From Methylomonas sp. (GTDB lineage: Bacteria > Pseudomonadota > Gammaproteobacteria > Methylococcales > Methylomonadaceae), in NCBI GenBank assembly GCA_026989715.1, contig JALSIU010000103.1, positions 1 to 24,205 on the forward strand: 24,205 nt of DNA, written 5' to 3'. A program made the translations under genes and the position numbers. Below, piece by piece: positions 1 through 7,377 of this stretch (positions are counted from its first letter, which is position 1; every line of letters begins with the position of its first letter). The notes beneath the pieces are model-generated. The model was not told where the DNA came from. It made no database searches and saw nothing but the letters and a program-made list of their open reading frames with translations.

Positions 1-58
1 GCCTGTTTTTTTCGTAAAAAGATACGTTATGTTTGTACAAATTCTTAATCTCTTTCAT
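1..58 (-). CDS. Possible 5' end of an unidentified gene
   Basis: Four bases after the ctaB stop, an ATG at 58 opens a leftward frame that stays open for 19 codons to the window edge. It would encode a short basic N-terminus (MKEIKNLYKHNVSF and onward). No convincing ribosome binding site precedes it and there is too little sequence to recognise a family. It could be the next gene of a ctaB operon or chance open sequence. Confidence 0.22.
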   Translation of the reverse strand, partial: MKEIKNLYKHNVSFYEKNR

Positions 59-62
59 TTAT

Positions 63-950
63 TTAAAACGTATATTTGTAATAATGATCAATTAATAAGA
101 GTGCGAAAATCAGCATTAAATAGACAATAGAGTAGCCAAAGGTTTGCATGGCTGTTTTGTCGGTTTTGGTGCGCATCATTTTGATGGCAAAATAAATAAA
201 TCCTAAGCTGAGTAATGCGCTGGGAATTAAGTAAATTAAGCCGCTCATACCTGTTAGATAAGGCAGTAGCGTGACGATAAATAATAAGATGGTATAGAGT
301 AAAATCTGCAAGCGTGTGAATTCAGTGCCGTGGGTAACCGGTAGCATGGGGATGTTGACCTTGGCATATTCATCGCGTCTGGCAATGGCAAGCGCCCAAA
401 AATGCGGGGGGGTCCAGACATAAATCAGTAAAAATAATAGTAATGCATAGGGATGGACTGCCCCGGTCATGGCGCACCAACCTAATACGGGCGGAGCCGC
501 GCCCGCCGCACCGCCAATGACAATATTTTGTGGTGTCATGCGCTTTAAGTAGACGGTATAAATGACCGCATAGCCAATCAAAGATAAGAAGGTAAGAATG
601 GCTGTTAGGGTGTTAACCAGAAAAACCAAGATTAACATGGCAATAATACCTAATATAGCGGCAAATGTGAGGACATTGGTTGAGTTAAGGTCGCCTTGCG
701 GTAACGGACGGTTTTGGGTGCGTGCCATTTCTGCATCTGCTTTTTGATCAATAAAATGATTAATTGCAGCGGCTGAGGCCGAGGCCATGCCGATACCGAG
801 TGTTGCATAAATAAACAGTGCAATGGGAGGCATGCCCGGTACAGCGAGTAGCATACCGACATTGGCAGTAAAAACGAGTAGTGCAACCACTTTTGGTTTG
901 CAAAGCTCAAGGTAGTTTTTCCAGGATAAAGTGCTTATTTCGTTAGTCAT
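63..950 (-). CDS. ctaB: Protoheme IX farnesyltransferase (haem O synthase)
   Basis: This integral membrane prenyltransferase of the UbiA superfamily adds a farnesyl group to haem B, giving haem O for haem-copper terminal oxidases. The 295-residue length is typical. It begins with the family-like stretch LELCKPKVVALLVFTANVG near residues 15-33. The Asp-containing prenyl-diphosphate site NHFIDQKADAEMARTQNRPL lies near residues 64-83. A second conserved segment, KRMTPQNIVIGGAAGAAPPV, follows the mid-protein helices, and several further hydrophobic helices run to the C-terminus. The start at 950 places the first helix as in the family, although its ribosome binding site is weak. It is divergent from the M16 operon across 123 bases. 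The product implies a haem O- or haem A-type oxidase encoded elsewhere. It could equally be named cyoE; no oxidase genes are present here to decide. Confidence 0.93.
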   Translation of the reverse strand: MTNEISTLSWKNYLELCKPKVVALLVFTANVGMLLAVPGMPPIALFIYATLGIGMASASAAAINHFIDQKADAEMARTQNRPLPQGDLNSTNVLTFAAILGIIAMLILVFLVNTLTAILTFLSLIGYAVIYTVYLKRMTPQNIVIGGAAGAAPPVLGWCAMTGAVHPYALLLFLLIYVWTPPHFWALAIARRDEYAKVNIPMLPVTHGTEFTRLQILLYTILLFIVTLLPYLTGMSGLIYLIPSALLSLGFIYFAIKMMRTKTDKTAMQTFGYSIVYLMLIFALLLIDHYYKYTF

Positions 951-983
951 TACTTAATTTGTAAATTTTAATTTTATATCTGC

Positions 984-1017
984 GATAAAATAAGCCTTTA
1001 TGAAAAGCTATTTTATC
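984..1017. repeat. Hairpin in the ctaB/M16 divergent intergenic region
   Basis: The arms GATAAAATAAGC (984-995) and GCTATTTTATC (1007-1017) are complementary apart from one extra A, with an 11-base loop. The hairpin sits between two divergent start codons, so it is more likely a regulatory or 5' leader structure than a terminator. Its function is not established. Confidence 0.4.
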
Positions 1018-1073
1018 ATTTGGCAATGAGCTGGTTACACTCTTGCTTTTTTATTATTTTAGAGAGGGTATAA

Positions 1074-2420
1074 ATGTTAGCGCGTCTCTTTTTAGGGTTA
1101 TTTTTTGCATGCAGCGTCCAAGCCGCTGAAGTGCATGAATCTATTTTGGCAAATGGACTCAAAGTTTTGATTAAAGAGCAACACCGCTCCCCCGTTGTTG
1201 TTGCTCAAATATGGTACAAAGTGGGCTCAAGTTATGAGCCATCCGGTATGACCGGTATTTCTCATATGCTGGAGCATATGATGTTTAAGGGTACTGAGCA
1301 ATACCCTGCCGGTGAATTTTCTAAAATCATTGCAGAAAATGGCGGCAGGGAAAATGCTTTTACTGGCCATGATTATACCGCATATTTCCAAACGCTGGAA
1401 AAGTCACGTTTGGCAATTAGTTTTGAGTTGGAGGCAGACCGAATGCAACACCTGCATTTATTAGCTGAGGAGCTGCAAAAAGAGCGGCAAGTGGTCATGG
1501 AAGAGCGGCGCATGCGTACCGAAGATAATCCGCGTGCAAAGTTACATGAATACTTAATGGCGATGGCCTATACCAGCTCCCCCTATAAAAACCCTGTGAT
1601 TGGCTGGCCGATTGATATAGAGAATTATCAAGTCGCTGATTTGCAGCAATGGTATCAGCGGTGGTATGCGCCAAATAATGCCACTTTAGTGGTCGTCGGT
1701 GATGTTCAGGTAGCAGAAGTGATGCAACTGGTTAAAAAATATTTTGCACCGATTCCACGGCACAATATACAGGCATTGAAACCACAAATAGAGATGCCGC
1801 AAGTCGGTGTGCGCCGCATGAGTGTGCGTTTGCCTGCTAAAGTGCCTTATTTGTTGATGGGCTATAAAGTCCCCAGTTTAAAGACGGCTGTGGATGAGTG
1901 GGAGGCTTATGCCTTAGATGTCTTGGCGGCAGTATTGGATGGGAGCGATAGTGCGCGTTTACCTGCACGACTACAGCGCGGTCAACAGCTAGCAACGTCT
2001 GTGGGGGCGGGTTATGATTTGGGGGCGCGTTTAAAGACATTATTTTTATTTGAAGCAACCCCAGTTAAAGGAAAAACATTATTAGATATGGAATTGGCGT
2101 TAAAAACAGAAATTCGCATTTTACAGCGGGAATTAATTAGTCAATCTGAATTAACACGTGTGAAAGCGCAGGTTTTGGCTAATTCAGTATATGAGCAAGA
2201 TTCATTATTTTATCAGGCCATGAAGTTGGGTATGGCTGAAACGGTGGGTTTAGGTTGGCAAAAATCTGAGCAATATCGAAATAAAATCAATCAGGTGACT
2301 GCGGAACAAGTACGGCAAGTCGCTGAAAAATATTTAATGGAATCACAGTTAAGCATTGCTTATTTAGAGCCGCAAACGATGTTGGCTAATACGGCAACAG
2401 GAGTTCTACATGCACATTAA
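1074..2420 (+). CDS. M16B zinc peptidase, catalytic partner
   Basis: This is a predicted exported zinc metallopeptidase of the pitrilysin/processing-peptidase family. The N-terminus (MLARLFLGLFFACSVQAAEV) reads as a signal peptide with likely cleavage after AQA-type residues near 17-18. The inverted zinc motif HxxEH is intact as HMLEH at residues 64-68. A glutamate of the conserved VVMEER segment (about residue 143) is spaced as expected for the third zinc ligand. The 448-residue length fits the two-lobe M16B subunit type. A good AGAGAGGG ribosome binding site supports the ATG at 1074. Its stop overlaps the start of the second M16 gene by 11 bases, so the two are translationally coupled. The likely product is a periplasmic heterodimer with the following protein. 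The substrate is unknown. Confidence 0.9.
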   Translation: MLARLFLGLFFACSVQAAEVHESILANGLKVLIKEQHRSPVVVAQIWYKVGSSYEPSGMTGISHMLEHMMFKGTEQYPAGEFSKIIAENGGRENAFTGHDYTAYFQTLEKSRLAISFELEADRMQHLHLLAEELQKERQVVMEERRMRTEDNPRAKLHEYLMAMAYTSSPYKNPVIGWPIDIENYQVADLQQWYQRWYAPNNATLVVVGDVQVAEVMQLVKKYFAPIPRHNIQALKPQIEMPQVGVRRMSVRLPAKVPYLLMGYKVPSLKTAVDEWEAYALDVLAAVLDGSDSARLPARLQRGQQLATSVGAGYDLGARLKTLFLFEATPVKGKTLLDMELALKTEIRILQRELISQSELTRVKAQVLANSVYEQDSLFYQAMKLGMAETVGLGWQKSEQYRNKINQVTAEQVRQVAEKYLMESQLSIAYLEPQTMLANTATGVLHAH

Positions 2421-3708
2421 ACACTGGTTTTTTATATTATTGAGTTTTTACTCTGTACAGGCTTTTGCAATCAGCCCCATTCAACATTGGCAAACTTCGC
2501 AAGGAGGGCGGGTTTATTTTGTGCGCAGTGCCGGTTTGCCGATGCTGGATATGCGTTTAGTTTTTGCGGCAGGGAGTGCGCGGGATGGTAAGCAGGAAGG
2601 CTTAGCGGCATTAACGGCGCGTTTGTTTGCAACGGGAGCCGGTCAATGGGGGGCGGATGAATTGGCCCGGCAATTTGATGATGTCGGGGCGCGTTTTAGT
2701 TATGACCTTAATCAAGACTATGCTTGGTTGGGCTTACGAACTTTGACGCAAGCTGAATTGATGCCGCAGGCATTAGCCGCTTTTCAACAGCTTGTTACCC
2801 GGCCGCGTTTTGCTGAGGATGAGTTTGCGCGCATTAAGGCGCAGGTAAAAATTGAGTTGCAACAGCGACAAGAGCAACCCGGTTTTGTTGCCAAACGTGC
2901 TTTTTATCGTGCTTTATATGGCTCGCACCCTTATGCGCATTTAAAAGAAGGTACGCCGCAATCAATAGCCGACATGACGCGGGCAGATGTACGTCATTTT
3001 TATCAGAAATATTATGTGGCTCAAAATGCAATATTGGTATTAGTCGGTGATATACCTAAAGCACAAGCACAGCAAATAGCCGAGCATTTATTTGCTAATT
3101 TAAAGCAAGGGCATCAAGCACAGGCTTTGCCTAAAGTACCCGCATTACGACAAGGTCAGGTACAACAGATTGATTTTTCTTCAAGTCAAACGCATATTTT
3201 GGCAGGCTTACCCGTCTTATCCAGGAAAGATGCGGATTATTTTCCTCTATATGTCGGTAATTATATTTTGGGTGGCAGTGGCTTGGTCTCACGTTTGTTT
3301 GATGAGATACGTGAAAAACGCGGGTTGGCTTATAGTGCGTATAGTTATTTCTCACCTTTAGCTGAAGCGGGGCCTTTTACGATAGGCTTGCAAACACAAA
3401 ATAAACAAAGAGACCTTGCCATTCGAGTTTTAAAGCAAACCGTGCGTGAGTTTATCGAAAAGGGGCCGAGTCATTTAGCCTTGCGTGCCGCGCAAAAGAA
3501 CCTAACCGGTGGCTTTGTTTTGCGTTTTGATAATAATAAAAAGTTATTAAACTATATTGCGATGATTGCTTTTTATCAATTGCCTTTAGACTATTTGGAT
3601 ACCTTTCAAGAGCAAGTCGCTCGTGTGACGCGCGCGCAAATACAAGCGGCTTTTCAGCGGCGAGTAAACCTTGATTTGTTACAAATTATTAGTGTTGGAG
3701 GCCAATAG
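2410..3708 (+). CDS. M16B peptidase-like protein, non-catalytic partner
   Basis: This 432-residue protein has the M16 fold signature but lacks the HxxEH zinc motif. The equivalent place reads EGLAALTARLFATGAG near residues 63-78, with no histidines. The C-terminal lobe keeps the REKRGLAYSAYSYF segment that lines the substrate cavity in active pairs. A signal peptide is evident (hydrophobic stretch, then QAFAIS near residues 18-23), so it is exported like its partner. The gene overlaps the upstream catalytic subunit by 11 bases and the downstream rsmD start by 1 base. By analogy with other M16B heterodimers and with mitochondrial processing peptidase, the inactive subunit probably helps bind and position substrate. 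That role is inferred, not shown. Confidence 0.88.
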   Translation: MHIKHWFFILLSFYSVQAFAISPIQHWQTSQGGRVYFVRSAGLPMLDMRLVFAAGSARDGKQEGLAALTARLFATGAGQWGADELARQFDDVGARFSYDLNQDYAWLGLRTLTQAELMPQALAAFQQLVTRPRFAEDEFARIKAQVKIELQQRQEQPGFVAKRAFYRALYGSHPYAHLKEGTPQSIADMTRADVRHFYQKYYVAQNAILVLVGDIPKAQAQQIAEHLFANLKQGHQAQALPKVPALRQGQVQQIDFSSSQTHILAGLPVLSRKDADYFPLYVGNYILGGSGLVSRLFDEIREKRGLAYSAYSYFSPLAEAGPFTIGLQTQNKQRDLAIRVLKQTVREFIEKGPSHLALRAAQKNLTGGFVLRFDNNKKLLNYIAMIAFYQLPLDYLDTFQEQVARVTRAQIQAAFQRRVNLDLLQIISVGGQ

Positions 3709-4262
3709 TGCGCCAGCAGGTTAAGATTATTGCAGGGCAGTGGCGTGGCCGTCCTATTCGTTTCCCTGATGTACAAGGGTTGCGGCCAACGCCTGCCAGA
3801 GTAAGAGAAACCTTATTTAATTGGTTGCAATATGATGTCGTCGCCAGCCATTGCCTGGATTTATATGCAGGGAGTGGTGCGTTAGGCTTAGAGGCGGCAT
3901 CACGAGGTGCTAGGCGTGTTGTGCAGGTAGATAGTAATGCGCAAGTCTGTCGGCAACTATATGCGAATGCGACAGTATTCAATGCAGAACAAGTGCACAT
4001 AGTACAGCAAGAGGCATTTCGCTATCTGGCAGGTGATGCTGAGCCATTTGACTTGGTTTTTTTAGACCCACCGTTTGCGCAAGGCTTGGTGGTGCAAACG
4101 GCACATTGGTTGGAAGATAAATTATGGCTTAAGCCGCATGCAAAAATCTATATTGAAGCGGAGCGGCAACTAGCATTGCTGGATATGCCAACGAATTGGG
4201 CGTTGTTGAAGCAAAAAACAGCGGGCGATGTTGCTTATTATTTATTTTCTCGTACAGCATAA
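3708..4262 (+). CDS. rsmD: 16S rRNA (guanine-966-N2)-methyltransferase
   Basis: RsmD methylates N2 of G966 in 16S rRNA within assembled small subunits. The 184-residue protein starts with the family N-terminus IIAGQWRGRPIRFP. It continues with LRPTPARVRETLFNWL (residues 25-41), the SAM-binding motif DLYAGSGALGLEAASRGA, and the catalytic FLDPPF motif near residue 120. The start is a GTG whose first base is the last base of the upstream TAG stop. A GGAGG ribosome binding site at 3697-3701 fixes this start. The M16-M16-rsmD order is common in gammaproteobacteria. It converges with the MnmM-like gene with only about 10 bases between the two stops and no visible terminator. Confidence 0.93.
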   Translation: MRQQVKIIAGQWRGRPIRFPDVQGLRPTPARVRETLFNWLQYDVVASHCLDLYAGSGALGLEAASRGARRVVQVDSNAQVCRQLYANATVFNAEQVHIVQQEAFRYLAGDAEPFDLVFLDPPFAQGLVVQTAHWLEDKLWLKPHAKIYIEAERQLALLDMPTNWALLKQKTAGDVAYYLFSRTA

Positions 4263-4272
4263 AATCTGCGGG

Positions 4273-4866
4273 CTAATTTATGGGGCTGATGATAAATAAT
4301 CTGGGCGACTCGGTTGTTTCTTTTATGCTGTGAATCAGGGTAATGGCATAAGCGGCGTCATCTAATTGCTGAGACCAGTTTATAATGGCATCCAGTTCAG
4401 CTTTTCCCCCTGCATGGCCGGGGTAAGCGAGTATGCTGAGCACGCCCTGTCGATTGAGTAATTGTAGACTTTGCTTGAGTGCTGTTAAGGTGCTGTGTTT
4501 CTGCGTAATAATAGGGTTTTCCCCATGCGGTAAATAGCCTAAATTGAACATGATGGCATCTATTTTTTCATTGCCTGGAATAGCGTGTGCCATGTGTTCA
4601 TGCCCTTTATGAATTAAATGGATTTCAGGATGGGTTTGGGGGTTAAAGTTAAAGCCATTTTTTTGTAGGCGTTGCCGAGTATTTGTGAGTGCGACAGCTT
4701 GTATGTCAAACGCATAAACTTTCGCGCTGTGCCTTGCCAAAAATAAAGTATCATGCCCATTTCCCATGGTTGCATCAATGCTAATGCCGTTGTTAGGCAG
4801 GTAGCCCTGAATGGTTTTATGGGCTTCAGTCACTAATGAGTGTAAGGTGAAGCGAGTACTTAGCAT
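4273..4866 (-). CDS. Class I SAM methyltransferase, MnmM/YtqB-like
   Basis: This 197-residue single-domain methyltransferase resembles the family once annotated as putative rRNA methylase (PF06962). The Bacillus member of that family, MnmM, methylates the nm5 group of tRNA wobble uridine. Visible signatures are the SAM loop DATMGNGHDTLFLA (about residues 31-44), the acidic strand-end YAFDIQ, and the family segment FNLGYLPHG (about residues 107-115). The C-terminus carries an ETTESPRLFII-type motif. The start overlaps the nadB stop by 7 bases, indicating coupled expression. Most gammaproteobacteria do this reaction with the fused enzyme MnmC, so the presence of an MnmM-like protein is notable. 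The tRNA substrate is inferred from family resemblance only. Confidence 0.75.
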   Translation of the reverse strand: MLSTRFTLHSLVTEAHKTIQGYLPNNGISIDATMGNGHDTLFLARHSAKVYAFDIQAVALTNTRQRLQKNGFNFNPQTHPEIHLIHKGHEHMAHAIPGNEKIDAIMFNLGYLPHGENPIITQKHSTLTALKQSLQLLNRQGVLSILAYPGHAGGKAELDAIINWSQQLDDAAYAITLIHSIKETTESPRLFIISPIN

Positions 4867-6470
4867 GGTTTGTTGGGCGTTAAAATCGTATTGTGGGAGT
4901 CTTGGTTTGGGTCTAGTTCAGGGTAGTCCAGCGTGTAATGCAGTCCTCTGCTTTCTTTGCGTGCTAAGGCACTTTGGATAATGAGGTCGGCAACAATCAC
5001 TAAGTTACGTAATTCCAATAAATCACTGCTAATGCGATAGCGTTGATAATAGTCGGCAATTTCGGCTTTTAAGATGTGTAAACGGTGTTCGGCGCGTTTT
5101 AGGCGTTTGGTTGTGCGTACAATGCCAACGTAGTCCCACATAAAGCGGCGTAATTCATCCCAGTTGTGGGCGATGACGACCTCCTCTTCAGAATCGATGA
5201 CTTGTGAGTCATCCCAGTCCGGAATTTGGGGTAATGCGTGTTTGACGGTATTTTTGAGAATGGATTCACTGGCACGATCAGCAAATACCAAACATTCTAA
5301 CAGTGAATTACTGGCCATGCGATTAGCACCATGTAGCCCTGTATGCGCGACCTCACCGATAGCGTATAAGCCGGCGATATCTGTTTTAGCGTCATGGTCA
5401 GTCATGATGCCGCCACAGGTGTAGTGAGCTGCCGGAACAACGGGGATAGGGTTGCGGGTAATGTCGATATTAAGGCTGAGGCATTGTCGGTAAATGGATG
5501 GGAAGTGGCTTTTGATAAAGTCAGCCGGTTTATGACTAATATCCAAATAAACGCAGTCAATACCGTGCTTTTTTATTTCATGGTCAATGGCACGTGCAAC
5601 AATATCGCGTGGAGCCAGTTCGGCGCGTGCATCATACTGTTGCATAAAGGCAGAGCCATCAGGCAATATAAGCTTGCCACCCTCACCACGCACCGCTTCA
5701 CTGATGAGAAACGAGTGTCCGTCAGGGTGATATAGACAAGTGGGGTGAAATTGCATGAATTCCATATTGGCTATGCGGCAACCGGCACGCCATGCTAGCG
5801 CAATACCATCCCCTGTCGAAATTTGAGGGTTAGTGGTGTAAAGGTAGACTTTATTGGCACCACCAGTGGCAAGTGTTACCGTATCGGCCGTCATTGTTTT
5901 AACGATGTTATGACGAGTATCTAGTACATAGGCGCCGATGACGCGCTGTTCTGCATCCGCTGATTTATCGATAGTAATTAAATCAATGGCATTATGATGC
6001 TCTAATAAAGTGATATTAGGGTGTCGTTCGGCTTGTTCTATCAATGAAAGGGAGAGTTCCTTGCCTGTTGCATCGGCATTATGCACAATGCGGCGTTCAG
6101 AATGACCGCCTTCTTGGTTTAGGTGTAATTCGGTTTCACCTGCTTTATTATGCCTTTCCGTAAAAGCCATTCCTTGCCGGCGCAGAAAATCGATACTTTT
6201 TTTACCGTATTCAACGGTTAGTCTGACAATTTCCGGATCACATAAACCTGCTCCTGAGACTAAAGTGTCTTGAATATGAGATTCGATTGAGGCGGTATGC
6301 GCATCTAATACTGCAGATATGCCACCTTGTGCATAGAAAGTGCTGCCTTCCGTGAGAGCAAATTTAGATAAAACGGCAACTTGGCAATGGTCGGCGAGTT
6401 TGAGTGCCAGGCTAAGGCCGGCACCACCGCTACCAATGATAAGGGCATCGTAATTTGATTGTTTGGGCAT
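4860..6470 (-). CDS. nadB: L-aspartate oxidase
   Basis: NadB oxidises L-aspartate to iminoaspartate, the first step of de novo NAD synthesis, and passes it to quinolinate synthase NadA. The 536-residue length matches the family. The FAD dinucleotide-binding motif IIGSGGAGLSLAL is at residues 11-23. Other family signatures are EGSTFYAQGG, EFMQFHPTC (mid-protein), HYTCGGIMTDHDAKTDI, and GLHGANRMASNSLLECLVFA before the helical C-terminal domain. These favour NadB over succinate dehydrogenase or fumarate reductase flavoproteins. Alternative electron acceptors are known for the family, including oxygen and fumarate. The ATG at 6470 has a weak ribosome binding site. It is followed by, and overlaps, the MnmM-like gene. 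Neither nadA nor nadC is adjacent. Confidence 0.95.
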   Translation of the reverse strand: MPKQSNYDALIIGSGGAGLSLALKLADHCQVAVLSKFALTEGSTFYAQGGISAVLDAHTASIESHIQDTLVSGAGLCDPEIVRLTVEYGKKSIDFLRRQGMAFTERHNKAGETELHLNQEGGHSERRIVHNADATGKELSLSLIEQAERHPNITLLEHHNAIDLITIDKSADAEQRVIGAYVLDTRHNIVKTMTADTVTLATGGANKVYLYTTNPQISTGDGIALAWRAGCRIANMEFMQFHPTCLYHPDGHSFLISEAVRGEGGKLILPDGSAFMQQYDARAELAPRDIVARAIDHEIKKHGIDCVYLDISHKPADFIKSHFPSIYRQCLSLNIDITRNPIPVVPAAHYTCGGIMTDHDAKTDIAGLYAIGEVAHTGLHGANRMASNSLLECLVFADRASESILKNTVKHALPQIPDWDDSQVIDSEEEVVIAHNWDELRRFMWDYVGIVRTTKRLKRAEHRLHILKAEIADYYQRYRISSDLLELRNLVIVADLIIQSALARKESRGLHYTLDYPELDPNQDSHNTILTPNKPC

Positions 6471-6506
6471 AACTTAAAAAGAAGTGGTATAAGAAAGAAG
6501 GGGGAG

Positions 6507-6552
6507 CGTCGGCCTGTTTGGTGGCCGGACGATTGTTTTGTTGGATAGTATA
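6507..6552 (-). promoter_or_regulatory. Candidate nadB promoter element and leader hairpin
   Basis: Upstream of nadB, a leftward TATACT (6552-6547) could be a -10 box, but no good -35 lies at the right spacing. A GC-rich hairpin follows in the would-be leader: arms CGTCGGCC (6507-6514) and GGCCGGACG (6523-6531) pair with one bulged base around an 8-base loop. It may be a regulatory leader structure. No known NAD riboswitch pattern was recognised. Confidence 0.35.
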
Positions 6553-6645
6553 AAACAGATTGGTCTGATTCCGTATTTTATTATCAAGGGGTTATTATAA
6601 TGCCTATCATTTTGTATGGCTTTATTAGACGACTATAAGATTTTG

Positions 6646-6726
6646 GGTTATGTTTTTTTATTCGTAGTGTGTCCAAAGTCTAAGGATTTTAACAATTGTT
6701 AAACATAACCGACCATTTTATATGGT
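6646..6726. repeat. Nested inverted repeats and a 16-bp palindrome between the metalloprotease gene and nadB
   Basis: Three symmetric elements sit together. GGTTATGTTT (6646-6655) and AAACATAACC (6701-6710) are perfect 10-base inverted repeats. TTTAACAATTGTTAAA (6688-6703) is a perfect 16-base palindrome. ACCAT (6712-6716) and ATGGT (6722-6726) form a small hairpin. They lie 3' of the leftward metalloprotease gene and 5' of nadB, so they could be a transcription end region, an operator, or both. The rest of this 286-base gap holds no gene that I can see. Confidence 0.45.
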
Positions 6727-6756
6727 ATGTAGTCAAATCTGGTGTTTAAGTCGGTG

Positions 6757-7302
6757 TTAAGCGGCTTGATTAAATAAAGTCCCGACTGAACGATTGTTCT
6801 TTTTAGGGTTGGCATTATCTTGGTTGGATTGTAGTAATTCAGCACGCGCCTTAGCAGCTGTGGCTGTTGCTTGTGCTGCAACTTTTTGGTCTTGAGAAGA
6901 GGGGGCGGCGGGAGCGAGTGCGGCACGTTTGATGATGTCGGCCTTACGGATGGTTGCGGCAGGGTCGCCTGCAACGGGCGAGCTGTCGATTTGCACTTCG
7001 CCACCGATTGCATAGCGTTGACCGTTCGGGCCGCGTTGAAAGCTAAAACTGGCACCACTGGTGGCAATGCCGCCGGCTGCACTAAGATGAGCTTGCTCAT
7101 GCGCTCTGACTTCGGTATCGCGTTGCTTTAGTTTTTGGACTTCTGCTTGTTCTTCTGCGCTTAAATCATTGTTAGCCGCATTTTGTTGTTCGGTTGCAGC
7201 GGGTGTTGCGTTGCTAGGAGACGTTTCAGTGGCACGTGTTTGCAACTGCGGGGTGGAATACACATTGAGGTTAGGTGAAAACTGCGAGTTGACTGATAAC
7301 AT
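6757..7302 (-). CDS. Putative HExxH metalloprotease, SprA-related family
   Basis: This 181-residue protein matches the SprA-related putative metalloprotease family (the CJM1_0395-like group). The core reads EVQKLKQRDTEVRAHEQAHL (about residues 54-73) and contains the zinc motif HEQAH. Next come a small-residue run (SAAGGIATSGASFSF) and the YAIGGEVQIDSSPV segment typical of the family. The first 45 residues are Gln/Asn/Ser/Thr/Ala-rich and probably disordered, and the C-terminus is Ala/Gln-rich. No signal peptide is obvious. The biological role of the family is poorly known. A near-consensus promoter lies just upstream (7331-7359), so it is probably transcribed independently of the sox run. 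Confidence 0.8.
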   Translation of the reverse strand: MLSVNSQFSPNLNVYSTPQLQTRATETSPSNATPAATEQQNAANNDLSAEEQAEVQKLKQRDTEVRAHEQAHLSAAGGIATSGASFSFQRGPNGQRYAIGGEVQIDSSPVAGDPAATIRKADIIKRAALAPAAPSSQDQKVAAQATATAAKARAELLQSNQDNANPKKNNRSVGTLFNQAA

Positions 7303-7330
7303 ACATTTATCTTTTAATGACTCTGTTTTG

Positions 7331-7359
7331 AGTATAGTAACTTAACCGGCATCTGTCAA
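7331..7359 (-). promoter_or_regulatory. Near-consensus sigma-70 promoter for the metalloprotease gene
   Basis: Read leftward, a perfect -35 box TTGACA (7359-7354) is separated by 17 bases from TATACT (7336-7331). The predicted transcript start is near 7324, giving a leader of about 22 bases before the ATG at 7302. It lies in the 75 bases between the soxA stop and the metalloprotease start, and is the strongest promoter match seen in the window. Confidence 0.75.
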
Positions 7360-7377
7360 AATAGTTTAGGCGGGGTT

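Noticed and set aside
3689..4000. A leftward frame antisense to rsmD
   Set aside because: It is a shadow of rsmD codon usage with no recognisable domain.
6699..7100. A 133-codon leftward frame overlapping the metalloprotease gene
   Set aside because: It is out of frame with the recognised HExxH protein, rich in Pro and Gln from frame shift, and has no start signal.
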